Assembly: GCA_905250025.1 (NCBI GenBank)
Contig: CAJNOJ010000021.1
Coordinates: forward strand, 558,001-622,000
Source: Adineta ricciae
Taxonomy: Eukaryota > Rotifera > Eurotatoria > Adinetida > Adinetidae
Direction of reading: 5' to 3'
Length of the DNA: 64,000 nucleotides
Position 1 is the first letter of the stretch. Each line of letters begins with the position of its first letter. The position numbers were made by a program, and so were the translations under genes. The notes below the pieces were generated by a model, which saw only the letters and a list, made by a program, of their open reading frames with translations, was not told the DNA's origin and ran no database searches. This document shows, piece after piece, positions 50,046 to 62,583 of the stretch.

Positions 50046-52156
50046 ATGCACACTGTGAGACAATCGTTTCTTCTTCGATCATTAAATTCCCGTCAAATCC
50101 GTTCGTTTTCGTCGCATTTGTTCGAGATCAACCCAGAAGTGAAATCAGCTTTAGCTGAACATCGCCCAGTTGTTGCTTGCGAAACAGCAATTCTCACACA
50201 TGGTCTGCCACGTCCAGTGAATATTGAAACATGTCTGCAAATCGAACAGATTATTCGTAAGCATGGTTCAATTCCGGCAACTATCGGCATTTTAAATGGT
50301 CGAATTAAAATTGGACTCACCCAAACTGAACTTGAACAACTTGGTTCTTCGAAAGACGTCGAAAAAGCATCGCGTCGAGATCTGCCGTATCTCATATCTC
50401 GTCGTGCATCAGCTGGAACTACGGTGGCTGCGACGATGCTTATCGCCCATCGTTGCGGCATTTCGATCTTTGCCACTGGTGGTGTTGGCGGTGTTCATCG
50501 AGATTCACAAATAACAGGTGATATATCATCCGATCTCGACGAATTAGGTCGTACACCGGTTTGTGTGATTTCAAGCGGTGTTAAATCAATTCTCGATATT
50601 CCTAGAACGCTTGAATATCTAGAAACGAAAGGTGTCGGAGGTAAGATAATTAATAAGACATAAATTTCATGTTCATTCAATAAGGAGAAGTTCGTTTTAG
50701 TTTACACTTTTGGTGAGACAAACGAGTTTCCGAATTTCTTTACACGGACAAATGAAGTTGGATCGAGATCGTGTGCTGCCATTCGAACTGTAGAAGAAGC
50801 TGCTCAACTTGTTCGTAGTATGATCGACTTGAAACTTGACTCTGGTCTGCTATTAGCTGTTCCCATTGATAAAGAAGACGAAATTGTTACAAACACTGGA
50901 AAAAACATCGAATCAATCATCGAAGAATCTCTTCAACAAGCAACAAAAGAAGGTATTATCGGAAATAAAGTTACACCCTATGTGCTCGGCAAGATTCGTC
51001 AGCAAACCGGTAATAAATCGATCAAAACGAATCAGAACTTGGTCTATAAAAATGCTCGCATTGCCTCACAAATTGCCGCATGTTTATCATCGAGCCAACC
51101 AACGTCTTCGTCACTGAGTAAGTGATCATGTTCTTCATCAAAAGACGAATGAAAGCAAATGACTTTTGACATCTCTTTCTTTTCGCTTATTTAATAAATA
51201 AAGTTTTGCTTGGCGCACGAAATCTTGATTTACATATTCAACTTCATGCTGACTTTGTTCCGAACAAAGGTTCAACTCTACCGTGTCGTTTGCAACAAAA
51301 TCTCGGTGGAGTCGCATACAATGTTACACATGCACTTCATCTATTGAAAACACCTTCGATTCGTCTTCTCACAGTTTCGGGTACATCAACAGGAATGCTC
51401 CGAACTGATCCGGTTCCGACAATTGTTCATGAAATACCGGGCGAATCTACAGCGAGTTACATTTCTCTACTTGATTCGAAATCCAGTGAACTCATTTGTG
51501 GTTTTGGTGATATGAGTATCTACGAACGACAAATTACACCAGATTTTCTCGACAAAAATCTTTCGATTCTAATTAAAAGTCAATGGATCATGTTCGATGC
51601 TAATTTAAGTCGATCCGCCATTAAACATCTCATCGATATCGGTGTCAAGTACGAGAAAAGATTAGCTTTCATATCAGCCGGTGGTCCAAGAAAAGCCGAA
51701 CGAATCAGCGAACATCTTCGAAATCTTCATGTACTCTTCTGTAATCGTTTGGAATTCGAAGCGATCACTCATTCGTCGTCAATTGAGTCGAGTTTGAGAA
51801 AGGTGTTAACAGAAAACCGAGATCTCAAGTTGATCTGCATCACCATGGGTGCAAATGGTGTTCTCGTCGGTACCAATGATCGAATAAGACGATACAAAGC
51901 ATTGGCTCTGAATAAAACTCAACATGAAATTCGAAATGTTACGGGTGCAGGCGACAGTTTCGCTGCTGGTGTGATGAGTCAATTGTTGAAATCCAATCTC
52001 GAGAATCTTGAGCGAGCCATTGCTTGCGGCTTACTAGCGGCGAAATTTACTTTAACATCCGCTAATACGATCAGTGAACGATTGCATACTATTGATGACG
52101 CGATGCTTGATGAAATTTGTTCCAACGAACTACAATATGAGAATGTTAATCTGTAA
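50046..52156 (+). CDS. Pseudouridine-5'-phosphate glycosidase fused to PfkB-type pseudouridine kinase
   Basis: Three exons (50046-50640, 50701-51117, 51204-52156) give 654 aa. The N-terminus is basic and Arg/Ser-rich (LLRSLNSRQIRSFSSHL), a likely mitochondrial targeting signal. Residues about 25-325 are PsuG: Glu46 in ACETAILTHGLPRP, the lysines of KASRRDLP and VKSILD, and GGVGGVHRDSQ. This half splits pseudouridine 5'-phosphate to uracil and ribose 5-phosphate. Residues about 345-650 are a PfkB sugar kinase: the start ILLGARNLDL, NLGGVAYNVTHAL and the catalytic NVTGAGDSFAAGV (Asp of GAGD). This half would phosphorylate pseudouridine. The two steps form one salvage/degradation route, separate genes (psuG, psuK) in bacteria. 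Such fusions are known from fungi and some invertebrates and absent in mammals. All key residues are intact. Confidence 0.9.
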
Positions 52157-52238
52157 TAAAGAAAAAAAAGTCCGTTTGTTTTCGAAAAAAAAGAACGAAT
52201 TCTTCTCGTTTTGCTTTCTTCTATTCAATGATTTATAG

Positions 52239-52862
52239 ATGACAAACAAACTTTTCATTAATCATGCTTTCTTTTGGTCATTTTGGGCAAATATTCTTTT
52301 TATTTTCGGCATGATCGGCTATCTCTTCATGGACATTCTTGATTATATGCATTCAAATATTTTCAATACATTTCTTACAAATCTGATTTATATTTTCCTC
52401 GCCTGTCTATTCGTTATCAATGCTACTCTACAATTTTTTGTTCTCTACTACATGAATAAAAATGTACAACGATATTACACCATGGTTTTATCTTGTCTAT
52501 TCGATAAAATTGCTAGTCATGCTTACCTTATCGGCGCAATCTTGGCCACCGCAAGTTTAACTAAAGCCACGACGATTTGGACATTGAACACTGTAGGAGT
52601 GTGCGGATTTGTTATTGGTGCGGCAATCAATACGATGATTCCCGCGACGGATACGATGTCAATCTGTGCAGATTATTTTAACTTATTAGGTTCTCTATTG
52701 TATCTCTTAGCAACAATTGTGACTCGGATACCGTTAACACAAATTATCGGACTCGTTGGTGATGCAGTGTACTTGATTGATTCGATTTTATATATGATCT
52801 GTTGGTTTCAAGAACGTGAGATGATGACAGATTCGTTGGGACAATACGTTTTGATTAAGTGA
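52239..52862 (+). CDS. Multi-pass membrane protein, unknown
   Basis: A single exon of 207 aa with about six hydrophobic helices (FFWSFWANILFIFGMIGYLF, TNLIYIFLACLFVINATLQF, SHAYLIGAILATASL, GVCGFVIGAAINTMI, YFNLLGSLLYLLATI, LVGDAVYLIDSILYMI). Two related-looking halves may exist (DILDYM / DSILYMI), but this is not firm. There is no signal peptide or known motif. It starts 82 nt after the PsuG-PsuK gene on the same strand. A plain integral membrane protein of unrecognised family; the regular helices and long open frame make it a real gene. Confidence 0.65.
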   Translation: MTNKLFINHAFFWSFWANILFIFGMIGYLFMDILDYMHSNIFNTFLTNLIYIFLACLFVINATLQFFVLYYMNKNVQRYYTMVLSCLFDKIASHAYLIGAILATASLTKATTIWTLNTVGVCGFVIGAAINTMIPATDTMSICADYFNLLGSLLYLLATIVTRIPLTQIIGLVGDAVYLIDSILYMICWFQEREMMTDSLGQYVLIK

Positions 52863-53111
52863 GAATTTTGTCAGATATATGGAAGATCTTTTCTCAGATA
52901 GGAATTCTAAAAAACCAAGAATAAACATTCGTAAGACGTTTGACAAGTTTTTCAATCAAACATAAGATGCATTTACTATTGAAAATAGAAGTTTCTATTC
53001 TAAGAAAATCGATCTTTTCTCAAGAATTTTATTTTTAAAAAAATATACAGATGAATCAAGAAAACATTTGTATTCTTGTTCTCAATACGTCTAGAAAATT
53101 TCCATTGATCA

Positions 53112-54954
53112 TTAGCTGCTATTTTGTAAAAGAAAAGCTAAAACATGCTGCCAACTTTGTTCACGCGATTGACACACGAGAATATTTTCTTTCTTTGCTA
53201 TGTCTTCTAGATACTTTCTCGAACGCGCGATATCCTGTCGTTCGGTTTTGCTTCGAATTTTCTCGCAGTTTTCGTTAATTGTTCGTTGCAAACAAATAAT
53301 GATGCGATACTGACGTTGACCCATCAGGAATGCGAGTTCAGTTGCCAGATGTGAAAGACGTTCTTGATCATTTATGATGTAGAACAACAACCGTGATCGC
53401 TTTCGAATGTAACTATCGTAGAGATTGTCGAGTTCGTCGTGTTCATACGAATGCTGTTCTTGAATATACTTGAGATTAAGCTCATCAAGAAGCGGAACTA
53501 CGAAGGTTTTCAACCAATATTGATCATGCTCGCCTGCTGCTATGTACAGGTCGAAGAGTGGAACGTTTTCACATGATGACGTCGGTGCGACGGGATGCGT
53601 AGGAGGAGAAGGAGGAGGAGGAATGAATGTGGACTTTAGACGTTTGTAAAGGAAAGATATTGGTTGAATTAACGACGAACTCTGTGTCAACGAAGGTGTA
53701 GGTAATGAAATGTGTAAGAAAACAGTTAAGAAGATGTGATTCAAAATAGAAATAGCGAGATAAAATCTACAAGAAACGAATGAAAAACAGAAATTGCATA
53801 TAATTAACGAAACAAGTTTATTTTCGCTACCTTGAAGACATATTTTCGTCAAATGAGTTGTCATAAACATCAGAATAGACTGATACCGATGAAGACTGAG
53901 ATAAAGTCCGATAACTTGACCCTAGTGAACCATAACCGTCATCCTCACTCTCATTTGTTGAACAAGATATCTGTGTTTTCGTCGAAGTAGATAGTCGACG
54001 AAATTGTACACCGGTTGTGAAATGAGTTGAATGTATGCATGGACTAAAAATCGGTGAAACATAACCGTTGCTTGAACTATGACGTCGAGAGGAAGATATT
54101 GGTGACGATGACGTCATTTCCGATTCAGTTACTTGCTGATAAAAATCATCAGATGTGTCATCACCTGTACAGCAACCTAGACGAAATCATTAGTGGAAAA
54201 TGAGATTTTGATCCGAAACGGAGAGTTTACCTTTATTTTCGTATCTTTGTGTAGATTTTTCTTGAACTATCACAGTTTGATTTGAATTCTCCAGAAAAAA
54301 TGTTGCACATTCTAATGCTACGGTGAGATTATCGAAAATCGGCACATTCATATTCTGTAATAATCTTCTTAGAATTCTTCTTGCTTCACAAGCATTTCTG
54401 TAATCATTTTCATCATCGATTTCATTCGAGTTCGTTTTCTCTCGGATAAATTTCACTTGAGTTCGATCATTCGACATACCATTCATAACAACAATGATAT
54501 TCCGACCACGTGCTGCTAAGTAAGATACTTCTGCTATCGCTGCTAATGATCTCGTACTGTGATCAATGACGAAGAATAGAACTGGAGCATCTTCCTTTGC
54601 ACGATACTCAATTTCCACTAAATCCGGTGTCCAATTGGGCACTTGGGGATTATAGTATGAAATCGAATGTGATTGAAAATATGGAATTGCTTGTTCATAT
54701 CTCCATGTTGTTGGATTACATGAACCACCGAGGAAAACGTCGAACTGACATCGATGTTGTTTCGGCAATGTTCGCCGGTTTGACGAACATGTAATCACAT
54801 CGATACCGTAAACACGTTGAAGAAGAAGAATTTGAAGAAATTGAAAGGCACGTTTGAATTTTAGAGTTTTACACGGGGCTTGTTTTGAAAGATCATCGAA
54901 AGTAAATGTACGGTGAAAGAAACGACATTCACTTAAACCATTCATTTTTATCAT
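53112..54954 (-). CDS. Drosophila raw-like protein with two nucleoside-2-deoxyribosyltransferase-like domains
   Basis: Three exons (54954-54231, 54176-53831, 53766-53112) give up to 574 aa. The first domain (about 68-225) reads CQFDVFLGGSCNPTTWRYEQ, SHSISYYNPQVPNWTPDLVE, APVLFFVIDHSTRSLAAIAE and RNIIVVMNGM, a Rossmann-like fold of the nucleoside 2-deoxyribosyltransferase-like type. A Ser-rich disordered linker spans exon 2. A second, more diverged copy (about 420-570) reads PLFDLYIAAGEHDQYWLKTF, LLDELNLKYIQEQ, SRLLFYIINDQERLSHLATE and YRIIICLQRT. Drosophila raw, needed for dorsal closure and restraint of JNK signalling, carries this domain type. Whether either domain binds a nucleotide is unknown. 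The start of exon 3 encodes a hydrophobic stretch (YLAISILNHIFLTVFLHI) that might be unspliced intron, so that junction is uncertain. Confidence 0.65.
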
Positions 54955-55886
54955 ATAAACACTTGTATTATTTGACTACATTGTGAGAAGTTCATCTAAA
55001 TGAAGTAATATATATACATAAGGTGGTGAAAATGAACGGCTTCAATGTCACATATATATATATATATATGTACATTGAAGACGCAATCAACAACGTGCGT
55101 CATTGAAATGCAGAGAAAATTGATGGAAGAAATAGATATGAAAATTTCTATTTTTTTATTATTCATCATGATTACTGTTTGAATAGTCAAGTCTTCGGTA
55201 CTCGACACTTAGTTTTTGTTTCGTTCTGTGCGCTTGCAATTGGAAGATGTGCCGAGCAAATAGGTTCGGCCGGAAAGCAATGAATGAATGGATGACGTCG
55301 TTTCGAAAGGTAATGAATTATACGTATAGTTAGATGGCGCTTTACGCTGCTTTGTGATCATCATTTGGCGATAGCAACGCAAGTAAAGATAAGATGTTTT
55401 TGAATTATGACATAACCTTGTGAAGCAGAGTATGTCAATGTTAGAAGATAGATACAATTACAAAAACAGATTTATTTACAAATTGGATTTCACATTTCTA
55501 ATGATGTTTGTATTGTAATTTTAGGATGGCTTGTGATACAACGAACGAAAGGGAATCAATATTTCGTGTGTAAAAGGAGAAATAGTCGAGTCGTGTTTAT
55601 TCGGTAAATTTGCAGAATTTGTATGGCAGCGCACGGTCATGTGACAAGTCGTAAACATGAGAGAAGAAGGAGAAAATGTTGAAGTTTACACAATGGAATT
55701 CGTAGTCATCGATGAGTTGATCGAAGCAAAGCAAAGCAAAGAAAAACTACCGTACAAGAAGAAATGATAAGAAGTAACATATAAGACTAGTAGGAAAATA
55801 GAAACGTAGAAGAGAAGAGAAACGGTATGCAGAACAAATCGAATTCATGAAATGAAATATTTGCTTTTTTCAAATTAATTATCAAT
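54955..55886. other. Intergenic region
   Basis: About 930 nt between two minus-strand genes, containing an AT-repeat palindrome (55040-55080, listed separately). A minus-strand frame at 55209-55457 has no supporting features. Confidence 0.5.
55040..55080. repeat. AT-repeat core with 9-bp inverted arms
   Basis: CTTCAATGT (55040-55048) and its reverse complement ACATTGAAG (55072-55080) flank an (AT)n core of about 19 nt. Together they could form a hairpin or cruciform. Confidence 0.8.
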
Positions 55887-58295
55887 TCACCGGTCAAATT
55901 CAAAATCATTGACCACTTCAATTCGACAACTTGTTCTCGCTTCTCCAAAACGATTTTTCACGAGACAATCAATACTACCAGCATCATTTCTCATACACTA
56001 AACAAACAATGAAAGTTATTCATGAACTTCTTCTTATCCATTCGTGTAGGACTTACACAAGAAAAACTGAAGACCGCTTCTTCATCATAGTAATCATCTT
56101 TCGCTTGCGATGCTGTTGAGATTAACTAAAATAGCAAATTAGTTAAAATTTCGGATATACAAAGAACGAAAACAGAATACTTTTCCATTATGAAACCAAT
56201 CGACGGTCACTTGTGGACCTTTGACAATGCATGACAACTTAACTGATTCTCCTTCGTTCACAGTAACATCAGACAATAATCGTGTGATGGAAGGTGTTGC
56301 ATCTGCTGGTGAGGCTTAGAAAAGAAACGAACGTCAGTTGATGAATCATCGAATTTGCCTTACGAACTACTAATAATTGTACGATAACTTCTTCTCTTCC
56401 GTGTGTATTCATAATTGTACATTTAACTTGGCCATTGTCTCTAAGTGTAACAGAGTCAATATCGAGATAATGGATATCATGTAATTTGTGTAGTCGATAT
56501 CTGGATGATTTCACGGCATGTGATGCAAAAGTTTCACCAATACGTGAGCCATTATGAGACCAAAAGATTGTCGGATGTGGATCACCGCCGAAGCAACATT
56601 TAAATTTAGCTAAACAAGGCGATCGTGGTGAGCACATATATGCGTTCGATGAATTTACCTGTTTCAGTGGGCAACATTAGTACTGTTTGTGGTTTGATTA
56701 AAAAATATGGTTGAACGTATCTATTTTCGTCGGTATTTGACCAAGGAGAAGGTAGATCCGATTTACGTTTCACTGCTTCACTACATGATCGATAGTTTGT
56801 TGTTATGATTGAGCCGTTATTCAACGTGTTGCGCTTTCGTACGTGTACTAGACAAAAAAAAAGACATGTTGAGAAAACGAAAATAAGATTCGGTTTTGTT
56901 CAGTAGAATGAATTAAAAGGGACACATGCACATGCATTCAAGAGAAAAGGATATCTAAGGATGAGGAGAACTCGTACTTAATCCGTGATCGAGTGAACGT
57001 TTAAAATGTTGCAATCGTTTGATGATTCGATCGATAAATGTCTTCAAAACTACTAAATAAGAAATGAAACGTATCAACAGTCATCTCAGGCTGTCTGCTT
57101 CGTCTGAAAAATAAAAAGTATCTTTTTTTCCGATGCATTACCTTTTCCTCCGTTCGCAGGTGTTTTGGTATCATTCAATGTTTCTTCATCGATAAATAAT
57201 GTTGTATGCAAATCATTGACACAAACAGAAACATGATTGACACCTTTGGATAGTGTTGAGTTGTTTTTCTGAGAATTGAGTTCATTGTTCGAAGGTGAGG
57301 AATCTAATCGGAAATTATTGTCCGAGTCGCTCATAGGAAGACATTCGTCTGTCTGACGTGTTAAACGTTTCCAGAGCGTTCGAGAAGTTTCCGATGAGTT
57401 TACAAACTTTAAAAAGAAATCTTTCGTTTTGAATATGAAAATCACGAGTTCTTACTGATGAATTCATTGTCAATGTTTGTCTATCAGTCATATCTGTATC
57501 ACTTGATGTATCATGACTACTTATCGTTGAACTACATAATCGATGTTTGGAACGTCTACGTTCACACATAGTTGGTAGAGTACCATTGATTGGTACTCGA
57601 CCATGAGATGTTTCTTTCGTGTTCTGTTGCTGAGGAATTGATGTCATCGATTCCGAGTCGGTTATTGGATCAAGCGTCGTGCGATATGAAAGAATAAAGC
57701 TCGGATGTTTACCGTTAGAATTCGATTGTTGCTCATCACCAGAATCAATCATTGTTCTCAACATTGAGTGATAGACATTATCCATGGTGTGGCGCTTTCG
57801 ACGATCGCGAATTTTTTCTCGAAAGGCTGCTGATCGAGTAGCCACTTTCGTCGGAGGCGATGACGGTGTTGCTGGTTGCGATGGTGGTTGTGATGGTGGT
57901 ATTGTGCCGGCAAAGTAACGATCATCGAGAATAGACGAATATCGACGGCGAAGTTGTCGATTATTCTGATGATTTCGCTCACGATAGAGCAAATCGATAT
58001 TATCCAGTTCAGCGGCAGATAAACGTTCGACGATAATCAAATCCGGTGGATAGCATTTTTGACGATGAACAACAGATGAATTGACGTTCTCGATTCGTTC
58101 ATACGTTGATTGATCTTCAAGAGGCGGTGGAGGTGGCGGAGAGAAACGTATATGAATAGTATCAGGAAAGATGAAGTCAGATATTCGATTGAAACTTTTC
58201 GAAACCGGCCGAGACATACGTGCCGAATGATAAGACGAGCGTTCTCGTCTATCTGATGTAAACCATGCAGATGGTATATTTTCATAAGTATTCAT
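55887..58295 (-). CDS. Palladin/myopalladin-like protein with proline-rich motif and two Ig domains
   Basis: Eight exons (58295-57456, 57406-57142, 57052-56978, 56847-56659, 56609-56364, 56314-56181, 56125-56057, 55997-55887) give 642 aa. The N-terminal two thirds are disordered, Ser/Arg-rich, with a polyproline motif IRFSPPPPPPLED of the kind that binds Ena/VASP or profilin, and a further PPSQPPSQPATPSSPP. The C-terminus has two I-set Ig domains. The first is at about 450-535 (FKCCFGGDPHPTIFWSHNG, LDIDSVTLRDNGQVKCTI). The second is at about 540-642 (PSITRLLSDVTVNEGESVKL, KGPQVTVDWFHNGK, NDAGSIDCLVKNRFGEA). There is no signal peptide or membrane segment, so these are intracellular Ig domains as in palladin, myopalladin and titin-related cytoskeletal proteins. 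It probably cross-links or organises actin. Orthology is inferred from architecture only. Confidence 0.68.
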
Positions 58296-60025
58296 AGTAT
58301 TTTCCTTCTTCTCTTATATCTAAAAGAAGAGAAAGAGAAAATTTTCTCGTCCTACAGTCAGACAACTTTTGATCAAACTGTAAAATATTCAATGAGTCTA
58401 TGTAATTTACTCATAGGATACGAAACAGGTCATCATTGAATGATCTGTAGTTAAATAGCATTAGGAGAAAGGGTGAATTGAAGTGAGGAACAGACTATTG
58501 AAAAAGAAAAAACGCGAACGACTAAATTAAAAAGTACGTATATGCGAACACATTATGTCTGAATGAATCGTTCGTATGCAAAAAAGAATACAATCGGTGA
58601 GAATAGATCAAATTTCATTTGATTACAACTCTACCGGCAATAGTAACAGTCTCATACTTATGCAAGTAGGTGCACATAAGACATGTACAAACAAGCATTT
58701 TCATTCATTGTCGTTTATAAACATTTATCAATGCAGGATACAAAATACGGCACTCATGTATATGCATATCTAACAAAAAAAAAAGATCAGGCGTACATAG
58801 TCGGAGTATAATGGATATGCCTAGATGATAATCGCAGAAATTCCCGCAAGGGAAACGTGAATAAATGAGAAGTATCTCACGGTGTGTTTCTTCCTTAGTC
58901 GATGAAAAAAACATATCGACATTACATGCGTGGCAATCGAGAGAAGAAAAATAACGCTGTTGTAAATCAAGGTTAAGCGTTATTTAGATATTCGTGAATA
59001 AATGTTGAAATAAATGATACGATGGCATCTCCTCTGAAAATCTCGATTAGTGAGTTATTCTCGAGGAGGAAATGTCACGAACTGTACGCAATTTGTAACA
59101 AAAACAAAAAAAGGATGACTTTCTCTTGCTTCATCGAAACGAAATAGAACGTGCTGAAGAAGAGTCGAATGGCCTTCGCATATAATAAATTCTATCCAAG
59201 TATGTGTAGTACGATATGCCGAGAAAAATAATCGGATTTCGGCTTCTTCTTTTTACACATACCTTCGAATATTTTGACGTTGTGGCGGATGAATCGTTAG
59301 TTATTTGTCAAAAAGTGAAGACGGACAACAAGTCACATGTGAACTGACTCGAACTAGTATCTATGTCTATGTATGTCAATTTCATCTACATATTATCAAT
59401 GTCAATGGGATGAAACTTTACTGTGTCGATTGAAACAAGGTCGATCAAAGGGAGAGAGAGAGAAAGAGAGAGATGAACGATACAATTAAATTTGTCGACT
59501 TTGATTTACTTCGTAGGCCACACAAGATCAAACAGTATTCAATTGATGAGTGTTTATGGTACATTAGGCGATGTTATGTTTCATGGCAGTTTAGAACACG
59601 AAATGTGTCACGAGTGAATCTCGTCTTTGCGTTCAAATTAACTTTAACATAGAAAAGAAAAACGAATGATTATCATACATACTTGTGATTAGTCTATTGA
59701 ACTTCGCATCGATATGGTTTCGGAAGACATTCCTTCGTATCAGTGACTATGTAAGTTTTCATGAGTTAAATGTCAATAGAGGACGTTTCGTTTCTTTCGA
59801 AAAGACAGTTAGAAATATAATTATCGACTCTTTTCATTCTCGTCGCAAGTGGTAGACGAGCTTTGTGCTTCGGGAGATCATTTTCGCAAGTAAACAGATG
59901 GTCTCTTTTGTATTGATAGAATCGTCGAGCTTTTCTCTGAATAAGAAATGAAAGCAAAACCAAGAAAAAAAACATACAAAACTACGATTAGATATGTGAG
60001 GTTTTTGGAAATAACAAGAAAAAGT
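58296..60025. other. Intergenic region
   Basis: About 1.7 kb without a believable gene on either strand. It includes a GA-rich tract near 59,449-59,473. The short frames here have no start context or domain. It lies upstream of the palladin-like gene and downstream of the second B-box gene. Confidence 0.5.
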
Positions 60026-61213
60026 TTATTGAATATAGGAAGGAAATAAATCACGTTGATAATAAAACCAAGGATAGTCATCAGATGATCTTCCTTTATT
60101 CAATGGCTTTCTTCGTACACCAACCGCTTCCAAAGAAGTCTTTTCTTGATCGACGATTCCGTCATTTCGATGACTCTTTTCCAACTGAATTGACGAACCT
60201 CTCAAAGAACCGTCCTGCTCATGTTTTAATTGAACTTGTTGAATACTATAATACGTGTCATCGTTTGTTTGATCGATCGATAATGTCGAAGATGAAGATG
60301 ACGATTTCCGTTGATCGACAGATTTCAAGACACAATCATCATCTTGATTAGAATAAGCACTGTCTGCTGATGAAGATGTACTATCACACCGATGATTAGT
60401 CGGAGGTAAATCAGGTGTTGAGGAATCGATCAGCTAAGAAATCAAATCGAGCATCTCGTTCAGATAAATTCAACAATGTGTTGTTACCTCATTCGATGCT
60501 GTGTAAATAAATTCATCGTTTTGCCAAGTTGCACTTGTACTGCGAGTCATATCCCCGAAAAGTGATTCGACTCGAAGTTTTTCATCGATAGAGAACGTTG
60601 GTAATTTAACTCGAAAGTGAAATTTTCCTGCATCGTCCATGTATTTTGCAAATGTTTCAATACGCTTTTTAATCGTTCCGATTGATTGTGTTGGATCGAT
60701 TGGAGGCGAGTTCACTGTGGGCGATGAAAGCAACGAACCAAGATTGCCTTTTTTCATTCGCATTAATTCGTTTTTATCAACTTTGATATGTTGCATTTCT
60801 TTTTCAACAAATAAATCATATTCTTTACTTAAGACTTCATACTCGTCCTGAATCGTTTGAATAATCAATGCATGAGCTTTGTTAATCGTGTTCATCGTGT
60901 CGATACGCCATTGATGGCATTGTTCAATTGTTTCATTTTTTTGTCGTTCAAGATCGGTTTTTGTATGAAGAATCTTTGTCAGAAGACAATCGCTCAATTC
61001 ATGTAAATACTCTAATTCAGCAGTGACCTTTTTGTAATGTTTATTGCAACACCGAATGCAAAGACGTTGATTACAATGACAACATTGAAACAAGCCGTCG
61101 TGCTTCTGACAATCATCACATTTTAATGGCGTTGTCATGATATCAAGGGATGATTGGTGATGAATTGAATTCATGTTGATCGATGGCTGTGGCGGCGAGG
61201 AAGTTTTCTTCAT
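60026..61213 (-). CDS. B-box-type coiled-coil protein, TRIM-like without RING
   Basis: Two exons (61213-60488, 60433-60026) give 377 aa. After about 30 residues a B-box-like zinc site appears: CDDCQKHDGLFQCCHCNQRL then CIRCCNKHYKKV. A coiled coil spans about 70-165 (LEYLHELSDCLLTKILHTK through EVLSKEYDLFVEKEMQ). The rest is disordered and Ser/Asp-rich, ending PWFYYQRDLFPSYIQ. There is no RING, NHL or SPRY domain. It shares the B-box plus coiled-coil plan with the gene at 44.9-46.7 kb, without the long beta-rich C-terminus. It is probably a scaffold or regulatory protein; partner and process are unknown. A spliceable stretch upstream (61,218-61,400) might be a 5' exon but does not join in frame. 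Confidence 0.65.
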
Positions 61214-62583
61214 TTCGGGTAGATATTGTTGACGCTAGAATTGACATCGATGGAATGTTCAGAACTATGCGAAATCGGAAAATTACATACCAATCGTCGT
61301 ATGGATGGCGAGTATTTACCTCCGTCATTAGTGAGAAATGTTGTATCGAATTTCGTTAAACCACGTCTGGACATGATTCGATCAAAGAACTTGCCCTTCT
61401 CCGGCATTGATACATACACATATACACGCACACGTCTAATCTTAACCGAGCTAATGTTGCAAGTCGAAAGACATCAACTAATCAAAAGAGCGAAGACGAG
61501 AGAGATATGTCAGCAGGATGTGTTAATACGAGAAAACAATCAGCATAAGAGCACGTATAAATATGTGGGTGGCGTAAAAACAACAACACATATATACAAT
61601 CAGCAATGATATCAATCAGTATTTATATACATTTAACTTAACGAAAGGTTGAATTGTCTATCTAATCCATTGTATCGTTGTAATTATCTTCGAAGTAGAA
61701 AAAGATATTCGTCGATAATATCTTGTCAAGGATAGTAGTGAAAGGTTTTTCTCTTTGTCATTCGAAGTCAGATAAAGTATTTGTTTACGTGTCTAAATGC
61801 CATTCTGACATGATTACTATTCGTCTTCATTTTCTTGCTGTCTCAATTAACTCGAAGGAACTATTTTAAGTAACTCGAACAAGTCCGGTAGATAAAAACA
61901 ATATTTATTTAATATGCGTATATTACAGATAAAGATTCAACAACAATAGTAGAGTTTGATGGTTGTTTGTGGTTTTTCGAATGCAGATATACGTATGTAT
62001 TGACAATGGCATCGATTTGACATGCGGTTATTCCGCTTCTCTACTCAGCAAATATTTGATCGACTCACTTGCCATATGTTTAGAATTATTCACCGATGTG
62101 TATAACGAAAAGCAAAGATGTCGAACCGATGCATATTATTTGTCGTAATCCTATCATGAAGTTTTCATCGATATTCGCCAGGAAACGACGCCATTGTCGT
62201 CGCATTGATTAGCGTGCTACTTACAGGTCCTTTCAACAAGATAATCCGTTTGATGCTCGATTTCAGAAACGAATGTTCTTAGACTTGTACGCAAAGAAAA
62301 TGTCATCAACATGAAAAAAGCCATTCTTCCTTGATTTGAGATCAAATGTGGTGATCCCTTGAAGAACATCCACAGTAAAACTGACCTTTATTTGACTATC
62401 TAAATAACGATACAGGTGATGTCATTTGAGGGTGTCATGCTACTATTGGCTGAATGTATACTGTTATATTTGATTTCTTTTCTCTTGCTGATATACTTTC
62501 CGTGCTTTTCTTTTTATTGACAAAGTAAGTATATATAATGCTTTGTCAAAACAACGAAATAAACCATACTTTTTACATAGAGA
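61214..62583. other. Intergenic region between divergent genes
   Basis: About 1.4 kb. A + strand frame of 127 codons at 61226-61609 overlaps the promoter side of the B-box gene and has no domain or coding bias I can defend. No RNA gene is seen. Confidence 0.45.

Noticed and set aside
50093-50476. 127-codon minus-strand open frame inside the PsuG half
   Set aside because: It is exactly antisense to a strongly conserved enzyme domain and has no motif of its own.
53051-53278. 75-codon + strand frame
   Set aside because: Antisense to the last exon of the raw-like gene.
61143-61400. Possible upstream exon of the second B-box gene, starting MPEKGKFFDRIMSRRG
   Set aside because: A good donor and acceptor exist, but joining puts the downstream part in a frame ending at once in a 60-residue peptide, not in the B-box frame.
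61226-61609. 127-codon + strand frame
   Set aside because: Lies in the upstream region of the divergent B-box gene, with no domain, signal or splice support.
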